Assembly: GCF_026314945.1 (NCBI RefSeq)
Contig: NZ_CP111121.1
Coordinates: 62,001 to 126,000, forward strand
Reading direction: 5' to 3'
Length of the DNA: 64,000 nucleotides
Source: Chryseobacterium fluminis
GTDB lineage: Bacteria; Bacteroidota; Bacteroidia; Flavobacteriales; Weeksellaceae
Of the stretch, positions 18,363 through 28,778 are shown one piece after another (positions within the stretch are counted from its first letter, which is position 1; each line of letters opens with the position of its first letter). A program made the position numbers and the translations under genes. The notes under the pieces are model-generated. The model saw only the letters and a program-made list of their open reading frames with translations. It had not been told where the DNA came from and ran no database searches.

Positions 18363-21300
18363 ATGGAAGTAAAACAACTGATTCATAACTTTTATGAAGC
18401 AAATCCGGACGTAGATTTGCTAACGACCAATCTTCATCTGAAAGATACCTTAGCCTCCGTAAAGCTACCCAAAACCCAATCCCGTGCCGCCGCAGCCGAC
18501 ACAGTAGAACAGCTCAAACAGGTGGCTCGGGTGGTTCGGTTACATCCGGAAGCGCAGACGGGCAAAAAATTAACGGCTGACGCCATTGGTACTCTGTACG
18601 AAAAATTCGATGGATTAAACTCGGCTCATGACATTGCCCGACAAAGCGGAGAAGTGTTTGTAAAACAATATACCGATGCTTTTGGCTGCCCCAAAGTAGC
18701 ATCGGAGGTATACAAGAGAGCGACCGAAGTAACCAATAATGTGGCCAATCTCACCAATGCAATTTTAAATATGTCGACGCCGCTTTCTAAAGCGATATCG
18801 ACTTCATCTGTCAGTGAAGAGGTAACCGGGTATTTTACCGGATTAGCAGGCTACCAGGAGCTGTTTGGAAGTCTAAACTATTGCGATTGCCCGGAATGTA
18901 AATCGGTACTGGGACCAGCAGCCTATTTTGTCGATCTGATGCGTATTGTACAAAAATACATTACCGAACCCAATACAGCTACAATACCACACGCCAGTAC
19001 ATTGGCTGTAAGACGTCCCGATTTGGGAACGATACCGCTAACCTGTGAAAAAACAAATACAATCGTCCCGTATTTACAAATCATCATTGAACGTCTGGAA
19101 CAAAGTTTGTCGACCAGTTGGAAAATTGCGGGTACGACCGATTTGTATAAGCAGCTTGCCGCGACATATTATCCGTTTAACTTACCATTCCTGCAACCGT
19201 TAAGCACCGTACGGATTTATCTCGAGGAACTCAAAACAACACTGGCCGAGGTATTTGCCTCCCAACAGTTAACCGGACCGCAATTGGCTGCCGAACAATT
19301 GCAAACCACCCTCGAAGGTTGGAATTTGCTTAAAACGGCAACGGTAGATACTACGAAATTACAAACCTATTTTGGGGTGGCGAAACTGGACGATCTGAAT
19401 AGTTTTACAGTCTTTTCTAAACAAACAGGTTTACTGGTAACGCAAGTTCAGGATTTACTATACCAGAATTTATCCGGTACTGAAATTACAGCCGGGCTAA
19501 ATGCGCAGTTCTTTATCAATAAGGGTTTAACCAAACCGGTTGTAGCAGGGAATACCGATTCGGTAAATACCATCGATAACCTGACGCCAACGGCTCTGGA
19601 TCAGATTAATCGCTATTTGCGCCTTACGTTGCTTAGCGAATGGTCGTTTGATGATCTGGACTGGGCTTTACATGCCTTGAATAACGGAACACCGGAAATT
19701 GATGAAAGCATATTACAACTCGTACCAAAATTACAACAACTGGTTACCCGGATGAATAGCGACATCGCTACGGTAAGTACCTATTTGTTTGATTTGAAAA
19801 CTTACGGAATGGGGAACGATCCGGCACAGTCGACAGCGCCATTTGATGTCGTGTTTAATACCGGACAAACCACTTTATACCACCCTAAAAATAGCGCAAC
19901 GGTAGCCTATCCTCTGAATAAAACCTATCTGGATACGCCGCTAAGTTGGGAATATGCCTCCAGCAGCGGAAACAATCCGGCCAACGCCGTTCGTGTCGCT
20001 TCGGCCTTGGGCGTTTCGCAAAACGATTTGCAGCTGCTGGTTTCGGCTTTATATACGAGTACCCCAACCATTGTGTTAAATGTACCTGCCATTTCGGCCT
20101 TGTCGCGCCATGTACGCCTGGCAGGATATTTTAAATTAAGTATCCAAAATTATCTGAGCTTCTTGAGCTTATCCGGAAAAGTACAGCTGGTTTTTACAGT
20201 TGATGAGCTGACGGCGCTAATTGATAACAAAGAAACACTGGCTGCAGTGACCCGATTAACGTTAGAGGATCTCAATTATACGGTAAATGCAGTTGTATCG
20301 CCCACCGTTAACATTTTATACTATCCCGATAAAAGTGAAGCATGGCTTAAAACACTGCCGATGCTTATTCCGGTATCCGATTCTGAAGACGATCAATTGA
20401 TCAAACTTTACGAACAGGTTGGCGCATTCTTCGGTATTCCGTCCTCATTGGCGCAATCGGTTTTGGCACTTACTGTTACCAATCCACTTTCGGTATTCCT
20501 GAATCCCGATACGACGAACGCCATCAAAGCATTAAGTCTAATTTCACGTTGGTTGGTATGGGTACAAAAAACGGGAGTCAGCCAGGATTTACTCCATAAT
20601 ATTGCTGTCAATAAAGCGGCTTATGGCATTACCGATACCACAAAACTAACGTTTGCCAATAGCATTGTATTACTTCAGTTCCAGTTTTTTACAAGTATTT
20701 ATAATGATGTAAACAATCGGTTTTCAGACTATATGACGGCGATTGCCGATAATAAAAATGATGTGGCCGCAGCCATTTTATCGCAAGCAACCGGATGGGA
20801 TATGTCGATAATCACAGCATTATATACCTTAAGCTATACCAATCAGGTCGACCGCCTCTACAGCATGCAGGCTGTTATTACATTGCTTAATAAAACAGGT
20901 TTAGACCTGGATGCTTTTCAGGGGCTACTTAGTCTGGCCGGAAAAGGTGTTGCCGACTGGGATACATTGGTAGCACAGGAAAACAAATTATTAACTGCGA
21001 TTCAGGCACGATATAATGTAGGAAGTGACTGGAATCAGTTGGCCGTACAAATTGGGGGCAAAACCGCATCGGCCCAAAGAGACGCTCTGATTGGAGCAAC
21101 GATCTTTGCCCTTCGCTCGGCTGATGATACTGCCTACATCCAGAATACCCGCGATTTACACGACTATTTGCTTATTGATGTAGATATGTCGGATTCAGCG
21201 CAAATTTCCTATATCAAAGAAGCGCTTAATGCTGTTCAGTTGTATATGAACCGTTGTCGTTCGAAACTGGAAGCCGGTGTGGTACTTTTACCGATCCCTG

Positions 21301-24300
21301 AAGTTTGGTGGGAATGGATGATGAATTATCGGATATGGGAAGCCAACCGCGAAATTTTCCTCTATCCTGAAAATTATCTTGATCCGGCTTTCCGTAGCTC
21401 CAAAACCGATCTGTTTAAACAACTGGAAAACGACCTGAAACAGAACGACATTACCGAAGGCAATGTGACATCGGCCTATATGAAATACCTGGAAGGATTT
21501 GCAGAACTGGCAAAACTGGTTTATGTAGATGCCTATTATTGTAGGGTTTCTGACGATACCCGCGATAATCAGCCGACCTTGTTTCTGTTTGCGCGCACCG
21601 CTACCAATCCGTATACCTATTACTATATCACCCGGGAGAGCGAAGGTACCTGGTCGCAATGGATTAAAATTGATCTGGCCATTAATGCCGTACAAATTAC
21701 ACCGGTTTATGCCTTTAATAAGTTGTTCCTATTTTGGGTAGAGCAAAGTGTAGCGATCGATAAAACACCGAATACCACTACCGAAAATATTGTGAAGGCC
21801 TCAATAAACTATACGTTTTATAATTTCCAAAATCAATGGGTGCCGGCGCAATCGCTGGTAAAAGACTATGTTATCGATGTTAGTCCAAGTGCGTATAGAA
21901 CTGCAAATAATAAACTTTTTCCAGACAATTTCTTCGACCCCAATAGTCTGTGGTGGAATAAAGTATATCCGCTCAAAATACAACAGGATCGTTTCTGGGA
22001 AATTACTAATGGCGGCAACCGATTTGAACAATTGGTGATTGCCTTCGGCCCAATGATTGATACTACGGTGCAATATCCGCAACCGGCCAATAATCCACCG
22101 GATGCTTCCAATCCGGCAGTTCAGATTTTTGAAAATCAATTGTTTGAAACAGGGCAAAACTATAATTATGTCTATAACCTGGGTTATAAAGGGCAGTTGC
22201 CGTTGTTTAAGCCGATTGTTTTAAACGATAGTCTGGACAGCAGTTATTTGGTAAACCCCGACGAAATCCTGTTTTTCGAAAAAGACAGCGATAAGAGTAA
22301 CGATCTGTTTACTCCGCAAATCGACGCGACATCAGGACAAATGAACCTGATTAGTACTTCCCGTACGATTTACGATAATGATATTGCGGGACAGATTATT
22401 ACTCCGGCCATTCCAACACCACAGACTTCCTTAACGGACAGTTCTTTTATTTCGACCGATGCCGGTATTAATGCGGACGGTTCTAAAACGGTTTATAATA
22501 CGTTGGTTGACTATGGTTACATCGATAGTAGCGGTATGTTGGGACGTTCTGATTATGCGGAAATGCGTACCGATGTGATGAATATTTTTGGAGGCGATCC
22601 TGGTCAGCTTATAAAGACACAGTTTGTGATGGGAGTCGTAAACAGGGCCGGTGGTTCCCGTTGGCTATCCCAAAATGTGCGGAATAAAAATTACGGATTG
22701 TTTACGATTAAAAACGCCGTAGCGACCTTTGTTTTTTATGGCGACAAAGAAGCATTTTTAATGGAAGATCCGGATAAAGATCCGGTGTTTATCTCCGATT
22801 TGTTGTTTAATGCCGATACCATGTTTTTGGAATCGTCGTTCCTTTCGTCGGGAGCCGGTATCGATGGCAGCGGATCCAGCCAGATTTATAACAATCTTAT
22901 TGATTACGGGTATTTTACAGCCGACGGACAACTGGAACGCGGTACAACAATTGACGATCTGACCAAGGCGCTCAATGAAATGCTGCAAGGACAACCCAAT
23001 AAAAGCGATATGGTAGATGTGGTTCTGGATATATTAACCAATCAACCGCTTTTTTATAACACAGATTTTATTTCAGACAGTGCTGGAATTAATACCAGTG
23101 GTTCTGAAAATATTTTTGATCAGCTTATGCAGAGCGGATATCTCGATAAAAACGGCCGCTTAATGACGGATATTGATTTTAATGAGTTAACCGGAGTACT
23201 TTACGATATTCTGGATGGGCAACCGGATATTGATAAAAAAGTACGCTTTGTAGTCCAGGTATTGTACCAGGCAGAATACCCGTCGTCTATCGGATTCTTC
23301 CGAAGTTTGAACACCACTCCTTATGCGTGTGAATATAATTTTAAAGCGATACGCCTTACCACAGGGGCAATTCATAACCTTAGTGCCCGTATCTTTTCCG
23401 GTGGTGTCGATAAACTGTTATCGCTCGAAAGTCAATTGATCCCGGTGGATCCGGAATTGCCTTTTAACAGGTTTGGCTTTGAAGAACCGTATGTTATTGC
23501 TCCTGAAGCTCCCGATGGTGGTCAGGTCGATTTTAACGGGGCGTATGAACTGTACTATTGGGAATTGTTTTTCCACGCGCCCATGTATATTGCCAGTTTA
23601 CTAAAGACAAATCAGGTATTTGATCAGGCCGAAAAATGGTATAAATATATTTATGATCCAACAGCGGCTCCGTATCTGGTAGAAACAGATTCTTTTGTGT
23701 GTGCCACGATAGGAGTTACCGATTCGAGTCGTATTTACCCCGTTTTACTGGACAACAAATGGATTGATAGCGAGGGATATGTGAGCAGTAAATTTACAGC
23801 CAAAACAAATCTGAATTCAATTCTTTCTTTCCTTCAGCCGGTACAAATTCAATCGGTAAAAAATGTATTGCTCAACCATCAGATAGCGCGTGATATTTGC
23901 CGCGTATGGCAGTTTAATCCTTTCCGGAACCATACGGTAGCTTCATTGCTCGACAACATTACGAACACCAAACAGATTGCGGCCTACAATCAATATCCGT
24001 TCGATCCGCATGCTATTGCCCGTTTGCGTATTGGCGCCTACGAAAAAGCAATTGTAATGCAATATATCGATAACCTGATTAAATGGGGCGACTGGTATTT
24101 TTCGCAGTACACCTGGGAGAGTAATACCACGGCGAATATGCTGTACATCTACGCTTATAATTTACTGGGGCCAAAACCGGAAGACCTTGTACCGTGTAAG
24201 GCTGAGGATCCGGCGAATTTTAACGACATTGTGGCTCAGTACGGCGACAATATACCGCAGTTTAAAATAACCCTCGAAGATCATGTTGGAAGTGGTTCCA

Positions 24301-26528
24301 GCGGATTAAATTTCCAGCCGTATAACGACATTGATGCCTATTTCTGTGTGCCGGAAAACGACAAACTCGAACAATACTGGGACACTGTTATTGATCGACT
24401 TTATAAAATAAACAATAGCTTAAATATTAATGGGGTACCGCAACCATTGCAATTATTCGAACCGCCTATCGATCCTGGCATAGTGGCACGTGCCGCGGCA
24501 AGCGGTGGTAATCCGTTAAGCATTATGACGCAGAATGCGGCTATTCCGGCTTATCGCTTTGAATATCTTATCGATCGGGTAAAAAATATCGCTGCTACAT
24601 TAAGTCAGTTGGGATCCGGTTTAGTAAATGCACTGGAGCGTAAAGACGATTCGGCACTGGCTAAATTACAGGCCACGCAACAAAGTGTGCTGCTTAATCT
24701 TAACACAATGATTAAAGAGCAGGAAATCGAAGAGGCCCAACAAAACATTGCCGGTTTGCAACAAAATCTGCTAAGTGCTCAAAATCGCGAACAGTTTTAC
24801 CAACAGCAGTACGACGAAAACCTGAGTGCTCTTGAAATCGCCAGCCTTTCGTTACAAGGCGCGGCTATTTATCCGGAATCGGTTTCGATTGGAATTAACG
24901 GAATTTCGATTGCCGGTTATCTGGCGCCGAATATCTTTGGTTTTGCTGATGGAGGGATGAAGTTTGGAGATGCCATTAATGCGGGCGCTCAGATTGCACA
25001 AACAACTTCGTCTATTTTAAACCAGAGTGCCGGAATTATTGCGACGACTGCTCAGTATAGCAGACGACGTGACGACTGGAAGTTGCAACAGCAGACGGCG
25101 GCCTATGATGTAGCTCAAATTCAGGATCAGATTAATTCGGCCAATGCGCAATTACTGATCAACCAGCAAAATCTGGTGATTCATAAAAAAACAATTGATC
25201 AGGAGAATGCCTACGAACAATTCCTGACGACCCGTTTTACAAACATGGATTTCTATTCGTGGATGATCAGCCGATTATCGACCATTTATTTCCAATCGTA
25301 TCAGCTCACGCTGGGAATGGCGTTGGCAGCACAATCGGCTTATCAGAATGAGATGAACAGTACCGAACAGTTTATTCAGTTCGATTACTGGGATACACTT
25401 CACAAAGGATTGTTGTCGGGCGAAGCTTTATTATTATCGTTACAACAAATGGAACGCAGTTATGTGCTGAAAAACACCCGTACTTTCGAAATTGAAAAGA
25501 CAATTTCTTTGCTACAACTGGATCCGTTACAGTTTATGGAATTTAAAACAGGACTTCATTCGGGAGTAAAAGGAACACTTCGTTTTAAACTTTCGGAACA
25601 GTTGTTCGATTTTGATTTCCCCGGACAGTATCTGCGTAAAATAAAAACCATCTCGGTGTCGATTCCTGCCGTGGTAGGGCCTTATCAGAATATTAATGCG
25701 GTATTGCGACAAACCAAAAATTATACCGTGATGGAACCTAAAATCAATGCGGTTAAATATGTTATGGATCCGGTTAATAATCCCGATCCGGGTAATGTAC
25801 GCGTAGACTGGATTCCGAACCAGAAAATCGCACTTTCCAAAGGTATGGACGATAATGGTTTGTTTGTGCTCAACTTTAACGATAGCATGTACCTGCCGTT
25901 TGAAGGAACCGGCGCTGTTTCGGAATGGGAATTAAACCTGCCGCCGGAAACCAATCATTTCGATTTTAATTCGATTTCCGACATTATCGTAAAGATAAGT
26001 TATACGGCATACGAAGATATGGGGCAGTTTGCCACCGATGTAAAAAATCAGTTGCAATCACAGAATGCACCATACCCGTATCAGGTAGCCAAGCAAATTG
26101 TATTGCAACAGGCTTTTAGTGCCAACTGGTATCAGTTTATGCATCCGCAACCGAGTCCGGTAACACAATCGATGGCGTTTAGTTTAACCGATGCTATTGT
26201 ACTGCCAAACCTTAAAAAGGTAGAACTACAATCGGTAACGGTAGTGGTGCAAACTCAAAACAATACAACGTTTTCCGATAAACAAGCGGGTAGCTTCTTA
26301 ACCTTAAAACAATCGGGTAAAAGCGATCTGACCATTCCGATAACGAATAATGTAGGAACGGTTGCACTTAGCGGGCCTTTTGAGGCAGAAACAGCAGAAC
26401 TGCTGTTTACGATCGCCAATACACCGGATGAATTGCTTACGGCCGATAAGAAACAACTGGATCCGAACAAATTAACCGGACTGCTCTTTATTATTAACTA
26501 TACGTCTAACGTATTTGCTAAACAATAA
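18363..26528 (+). CDS. Tc toxin subunit A (TcA), receptor-binding and translocation channel
   Basis: 2721 residues, within the usual 2300-2900 range. The N-terminal alpha-helical shell has a virulence-like stretch (LFGSLNYCDCPECKSVLGPAAYF) typical of TcA and insecticidal proteins. The middle carries the ABC-toxin and neuraminidase-like region (VWWEWMMNYRIWEANREIFLYPENYLDP). The RVWQFNPFRNHT segment introduces the C-terminal pore part, with long coiled-coil helices rich in Gln (about 2110-2270) flanking a hydrophobic glycine-rich translocation segment, and the TcB-binding domain at the end. The pentamer would bind the target surface and inject the TcC toxin. It has no Sec signal, as usual for Tc. 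Unusual feature: four copies of a ~65-residue repeat (listed separately). Codon choice is G+C-richer than the flanking genome. Confidence 0.92.
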   Translation: MEVKQLIHNFYEANPDVDLLTTNLHLKDTLASVKLPKTQSRAAAADTVEQLKQVARVVRLHPEAQTGKKLTADAIGTLYEKFDGLNSAHDIARQSGEVFVKQYTDAFGCPKVASEVYKRATEVTNNVANLTNAILNMSTPLSKAISTSSVSEEVTGYFTGLAGYQELFGSLNYCDCPECKSVLGPAAYFVDLMRIVQKYITEPNTATIPHASTLAVRRPDLGTIPLTCEKTNTIVPYLQIIIERLEQSLSTSWKIAGTTDLYKQLAATYYPFNLPFLQPLSTVRIYLEELKTTLAEVFASQQLTGPQLAAEQLQTTLEGWNLLKTATVDTTKLQTYFGVAKLDDLNSFTVFSKQTGLLVTQVQDLLYQNLSGTEITAGLNAQFFINKGLTKPVVAGNTDSVNTIDNLTPTALDQINRYLRLTLLSEWSFDDLDWALHALNNGTPEIDESILQLVPKLQQLVTRMNSDIATVSTYLFDLKTYGMGNDPAQSTAPFDVVFNTGQTTLYHPKNSATVAYPLNKTYLDTPLSWEYASSSGNNPANAVRVASALGVSQNDLQLLVSALYTSTPTIVLNVPAISALSRHVRLAGYFKLSIQNYLSFLSLSGKVQLVFTVDELTALIDNKETLAAVTRLTLEDLNYTVNAVVSPTVNILYYPDKSEAWLKTLPMLIPVSDSEDDQLIKLYEQVGAFFGIPSSLAQSVLALTVTNPLSVFLNPDTTNAIKALSLISRWLVWVQKTGVSQDLLHNIAVNKAAYGITDTTKLTFANSIVLLQFQFFTSIYNDVNNRFSDYMTAIADNKNDVAAAILSQATGWDMSIITALYTLSYTNQVDRLYSMQAVITLLNKTGLDLDAFQGLLSLAGKGVADWDTLVAQENKLLTAIQARYNVGSDWNQLAVQIGGKTASAQRDALIGATIFALRSADDTAYIQNTRDLHDYLLIDVDMSDSAQISYIKEALNAVQLYMNRCRSKLEAGVVLLPIPEVWWEWMMNYRIWEANREIFLYPENYLDPAFRSSKTDLFKQLENDLKQNDITEGNVTSAYMKYLEGFAELAKLVYVDAYYCRVSDDTRDNQPTLFLFARTATNPYTYYYITRESEGTWSQWIKIDLAINAVQITPVYAFNKLFLFWVEQSVAIDKTPNTTTENIVKASINYTFYNFQNQWVPAQSLVKDYVIDVSPSAYRTANNKLFPDNFFDPNSLWWNKVYPLKIQQDRFWEITNGGNRFEQLVIAFGPMIDTTVQYPQPANNPPDASNPAVQIFENQLFETGQNYNYVYNLGYKGQLPLFKPIVLNDSLDSSYLVNPDEILFFEKDSDKSNDLFTPQIDATSGQMNLISTSRTIYDNDIAGQIITPAIPTPQTSLTDSSFISTDAGINADGSKTVYNTLVDYGYIDSSGMLGRSDYAEMRTDVMNIFGGDPGQLIKTQFVMGVVNRAGGSRWLSQNVRNKNYGLFTIKNAVATFVFYGDKEAFLMEDPDKDPVFISDLLFNADTMFLESSFLSSGAGIDGSGSSQIYNNLIDYGYFTADGQLERGTTIDDLTKALNEMLQGQPNKSDMVDVVLDILTNQPLFYNTDFISDSAGINTSGSENIFDQLMQSGYLDKNGRLMTDIDFNELTGVLYDILDGQPDIDKKVRFVVQVLYQAEYPSSIGFFRSLNTTPYACEYNFKAIRLTTGAIHNLSARIFSGGVDKLLSLESQLIPVDPELPFNRFGFEEPYVIAPEAPDGGQVDFNGAYELYYWELFFHAPMYIASLLKTNQVFDQAEKWYKYIYDPTAAPYLVETDSFVCATIGVTDSSRIYPVLLDNKWIDSEGYVSSKFTAKTNLNSILSFLQPVQIQSVKNVLLNHQIARDICRVWQFNPFRNHTVASLLDNITNTKQIAAYNQYPFDPHAIARLRIGAYEKAIVMQYIDNLIKWGDWYFSQYTWESNTTANMLYIYAYNLLGPKPEDLVPCKAEDPANFNDIVAQYGDNIPQFKITLEDHVGSGSSGLNFQPYNDIDAYFCVPENDKLEQYWDTVIDRLYKINNSLNINGVPQPLQLFEPPIDPGIVARAAASGGNPLSIMTQNAAIPAYRFEYLIDRVKNIAATLSQLGSGLVNALERKDDSALAKLQATQQSVLLNLNTMIKEQEIEEAQQNIAGLQQNLLSAQNREQFYQQQYDENLSALEIASLSLQGAAIYPESVSIGINGISIAGYLAPNIFGFADGGMKFGDAINAGAQIAQTTSSILNQSAGIIATTAQYSRRRDDWKLQQQTAAYDVAQIQDQINSANAQLLINQQNLVIHKKTIDQENAYEQFLTTRFTNMDFYSWMISRLSTIYFQSYQLTLGMALAAQSAYQNEMNSTEQFIQFDYWDTLHKGLLSGEALLLSLQQMERSYVLKNTRTFEIEKTISLLQLDPLQFMEFKTGLHSGVKGTLRFKLSEQLFDFDFPGQYLRKIKTISVSIPAVVGPYQNINAVLRQTKNYTVMEPKINAVKYVMDPVNNPDPGNVRVDWIPNQKIALSKGMDDNGLFVLNFNDSMYLPFEGTGAVSEWELNLPPETNHFDFNSISDIIVKISYTAYEDMGQFATDVKNQLQSQNAPYPYQVAKQIVLQQAFSANWYQFMHPQPSPVTQSMAFSLTDAIVLPNLKKVELQSVTVVVQTQNNTTFSDKQAGSFLTLKQSGKSDLTIPITNNVGTVALSGPFEAETAELLFTIANTPDELLTADKKQLDPNKLTGLLFIINYTSNVFAKQ
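22437..23890 (+). repeat. four-copy ~65-residue repeat inside TcA
   Basis: Protein repeats start near TcA residues 1360, 1491, 1567 and 1775 (bases ~22440, 22833, 23061, 23685). Copies 1-3 share a pattern of S/D-F-[IL]-S-x-x-AGI-x-x-x-GS, then [IV][YF][ND]-x-L-x-x-[SD]-[YG]-GY-[IFL], then a short G-x-L loop and a ~30-residue helical end closing in GQP/GDP. Copy 4 is more divergent (SFVCATIGV ... IYPVLLDNKWIDSEGYV). The third ends before the segment YPSSIGFFRSL and the fourth is placed between YIYDPT and RVWQFNPFRNHT, two sites that are contiguous in other TcA proteins. The fold is unknown. Confidence 0.65.
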
Positions 26529-26560
26529 AATCTATCATTAACCTTTAAACTTAAAAAATT

Positions 26561-28714
26561 ATGGCATGGGAAGAATGCGTAACATCAATTAGGGCAAACC
26601 TTGACCCTAACGCAAAAGAAGTAAATCAGGTAACCTGGACAGGGCCAAACGCACAGGTTACAGAAGACAATCTGGAAACCGATAGTTTCTCGGCAAGCAA
26701 ACCGTTTGCCTTGATTTGTCCGGATCGGCATTGTCAGGATTATGGCGATTTCTCGCCTCAGGCACACGCTTTATGTAACTGTAAAGACGTGAACGGAAAT
26801 CCAATTCCGGATTGTGTTCCTAAAAATGTATTATATCCTTATCCAAGCGGAGTCTGTTTGAATATCGACAATACATCGGATTATAGTACCAAACGCGGGC
26901 GGGCTTGTACCAAACAAGGTGACAGCTATTATGCATTAACGTGTTTCTGTTGTTGTTCATGTTATGCTAACGGTACTAAAATTGCTATTCCGACGGGATT
27001 CAAAACGATTGAGTATTTTCAAACGGGAGATGAGGTATTAACGGCATCACTGGCAACAGGATCACTGAAATGGAATACCGGAAAAGTGGCGTATAGTATG
27101 GGTACCGGGCCAGACGGACATCAGTCGGCCATGGTATATATGCACTTTGGCGAGGACGACCGGCAGATTATTGTAACCCCGGATCAGTTGTTTTTGATGA
27201 GTACCGGTAAATTAAAACGTAGTGATCGTTTGGTTCCGGGTGTAGATGAATTGGTAAATGAGTGGGGCGAGGCGGTGCCGATTCACGAAATCAGTATCGG
27301 AGAATATATCGGTGGGGTACACCATATTTCTACTGCTGCTGCTTTCGATGGCGTTATAGACGGGCACTTGTTATTGTCGGAAGGTGTTGTTTCGGGCGAT
27401 TTTACCTTACAGGCCAATTCGGTGCATCTTATCGATATGGGGGTAATGGAAGATCATAGAGAACTGCCTAAAATCGGTTCGGAAGACTACGAGAACAAGT
27501 ATTCGCAATTATCGAAAGAATACTATGGTGTAATGCATATTACGGCATTAAGTGACGGAAAAAGAGAAAAAGTGCAACGTCCGCAAAAATTCTATCTGCA
27601 TGGCGAACGATCGATCAATGTTCCCAATACAGCAGCGGCGTATCTGGACAATGCTCAGGCAGAGGACGTGTACAACAATGCACCGCGCTGGAGTTTTGAA
27701 GATATTGGAATGAACAGCTCGCTGATAAGATATGTATTGCGTTTGTTCAGAGGTTTTTTCCCGGATATCAATTTTTATTATGATCAGTCAAACGTAACGC
27801 CTAATGCCTATGCTTTTGTCCTGATGGACATGCAATACGTGGTGTTAACGGGTGGTTTAACGCGTTTAAAAGGAATGGATCAGGAAGGTTTGTCGTTTGT
27901 ATTGGCGCATATGATTTCTACGCTTCAAAAATCGAATCCGACCGGGGCTAATGGCTGGACTTCTGTGGCTATGGCCGATTATTACAGTATCGGTTTCCTA
28001 ATGGATGTTTATTTCGGGAAAAATTTCGGAACCATGTACAATCCTGGAATTAAACAATTGGATACTTCGTTATTTAAATATATTTCGCCAGAAAATCAGG
28101 CGTATACAAACGATCCGTATCAGCCTACAGTAGATACGCGTTTCGATGCACTGGATGCGGGTAAAGCAATGGATTTCCCACCTGATGGAATTGGTGGTCC
28201 AACAGCCGGTGGATTGAAAGTTGTAGATGTTAAAGCATTCCCGCCAATGGTAGGAGCGTTTAGTTTTGTGAATCAGGATATTGACGAAGCAGCATCAGAA
28301 GACGCATTCCATTTGTTGGTACAAAACAAAGTGGTGACTGTCGATGGTGAGGTTTCTCCGGACTTTACAGTGAATACCGACCTTAACTTTTTATTCCCTC
28401 AGGTTTCGGATACAAATCAACGCAGCATGATGATCGAACAGGTTCGCAGTAGTTTGGTTCATGCGATGGGGCTTATTCAGTTGGAATTTAATGATCTTGT
28501 CAATCCGGCTTCGGCTTCCAGCTACCACGATTTTACAATCGATCCGGATGCCCGTATCGATAGTGTTGTGCCCAAAACCAATATTCCTGTAGTGGAAATT
28601 GCTGCCGAAATTAAACGCGGTGTTGAATATACGTTGACCTCGTCGACGAATGTTCGTTCGTATAACGGATCAACAATTGATTTACAACAACGATCTATTG
28701 CTTTTAAAATCTAA
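26561..28714 (+). CDS. Cys-rich Hint-domain protein with degenerate M48-peptidase-like region
   Basis: 717 residues, no signal peptide. Residues 1-127 are Cys-rich and unassigned. A cysteine cluster (C128, C130-132, C134) leads into a Hint (hedgehog/intein) domain whose Cys134 heads CYANGTKIAI, with GFKTIEYFQTGDEVL next and a C-terminal block near NSVHLIDMG (about 285-292). Hint domains self-cleave at Cys1. Residues ~410-500 resemble M48 peptidases (GLTRLKGMDQEGLSFVLAHM), but the HExxH helix is H450-M-I-S-T454, so both the Glu and second His are lost and peptidase activity is unlikely. The gene lies 32 bases after TcA with matching codon use, so it belongs to the toxin island. The role is unknown: possibly processing, surface anchoring or release of the Tc complex. 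Confidence 0.7.
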   Translation: MAWEECVTSIRANLDPNAKEVNQVTWTGPNAQVTEDNLETDSFSASKPFALICPDRHCQDYGDFSPQAHALCNCKDVNGNPIPDCVPKNVLYPYPSGVCLNIDNTSDYSTKRGRACTKQGDSYYALTCFCCCSCYANGTKIAIPTGFKTIEYFQTGDEVLTASLATGSLKWNTGKVAYSMGTGPDGHQSAMVYMHFGEDDRQIIVTPDQLFLMSTGKLKRSDRLVPGVDELVNEWGEAVPIHEISIGEYIGGVHHISTAAAFDGVIDGHLLLSEGVVSGDFTLQANSVHLIDMGVMEDHRELPKIGSEDYENKYSQLSKEYYGVMHITALSDGKREKVQRPQKFYLHGERSINVPNTAAAYLDNAQAEDVYNNAPRWSFEDIGMNSSLIRYVLRLFRGFFPDINFYYDQSNVTPNAYAFVLMDMQYVVLTGGLTRLKGMDQEGLSFVLAHMISTLQKSNPTGANGWTSVAMADYYSIGFLMDVYFGKNFGTMYNPGIKQLDTSLFKYISPENQAYTNDPYQPTVDTRFDALDAGKAMDFPPDGIGGPTAGGLKVVDVKAFPPMVGAFSFVNQDIDEAASEDAFHLLVQNKVVTVDGEVSPDFTVNTDLNFLFPQVSDTNQRSMMIEQVRSSLVHAMGLIQLEFNDLVNPASASSYHDFTIDPDARIDSVVPKTNIPVVEIAAEIKRGVEYTLTSSTNVRSYNGSTIDLQQRSIAFKI

Positions 28715-28728
28715 AAGAGGCGATACTC

Positions 28729-28762
28729 TCGCTGCCGGTAATCCTGCCGGCAGCGATTTTTA
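28729..28762 (+). terminator. intrinsic terminator or attenuator after the Hint gene
   Basis: A perfect 10-bp stem, TCGCTGCCGG (28729-28738) with CCGGCAGCGA (28747-28756), eight-base loop, then TTTTT. It separates the Hint gene from the zinc-ribbon gene, so the last gene is either read through at reduced level or has its own promoter. Confidence 0.8.
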
Positions 28763-28778
28763 ACTAAAACCTGAATTT

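Noticed and set aside
26561..28714. Active M48 zinc peptidase
   Set aside because: The HExxH helix reads H-M-I-S-T, so the catalytic Glu and the second His are missing.
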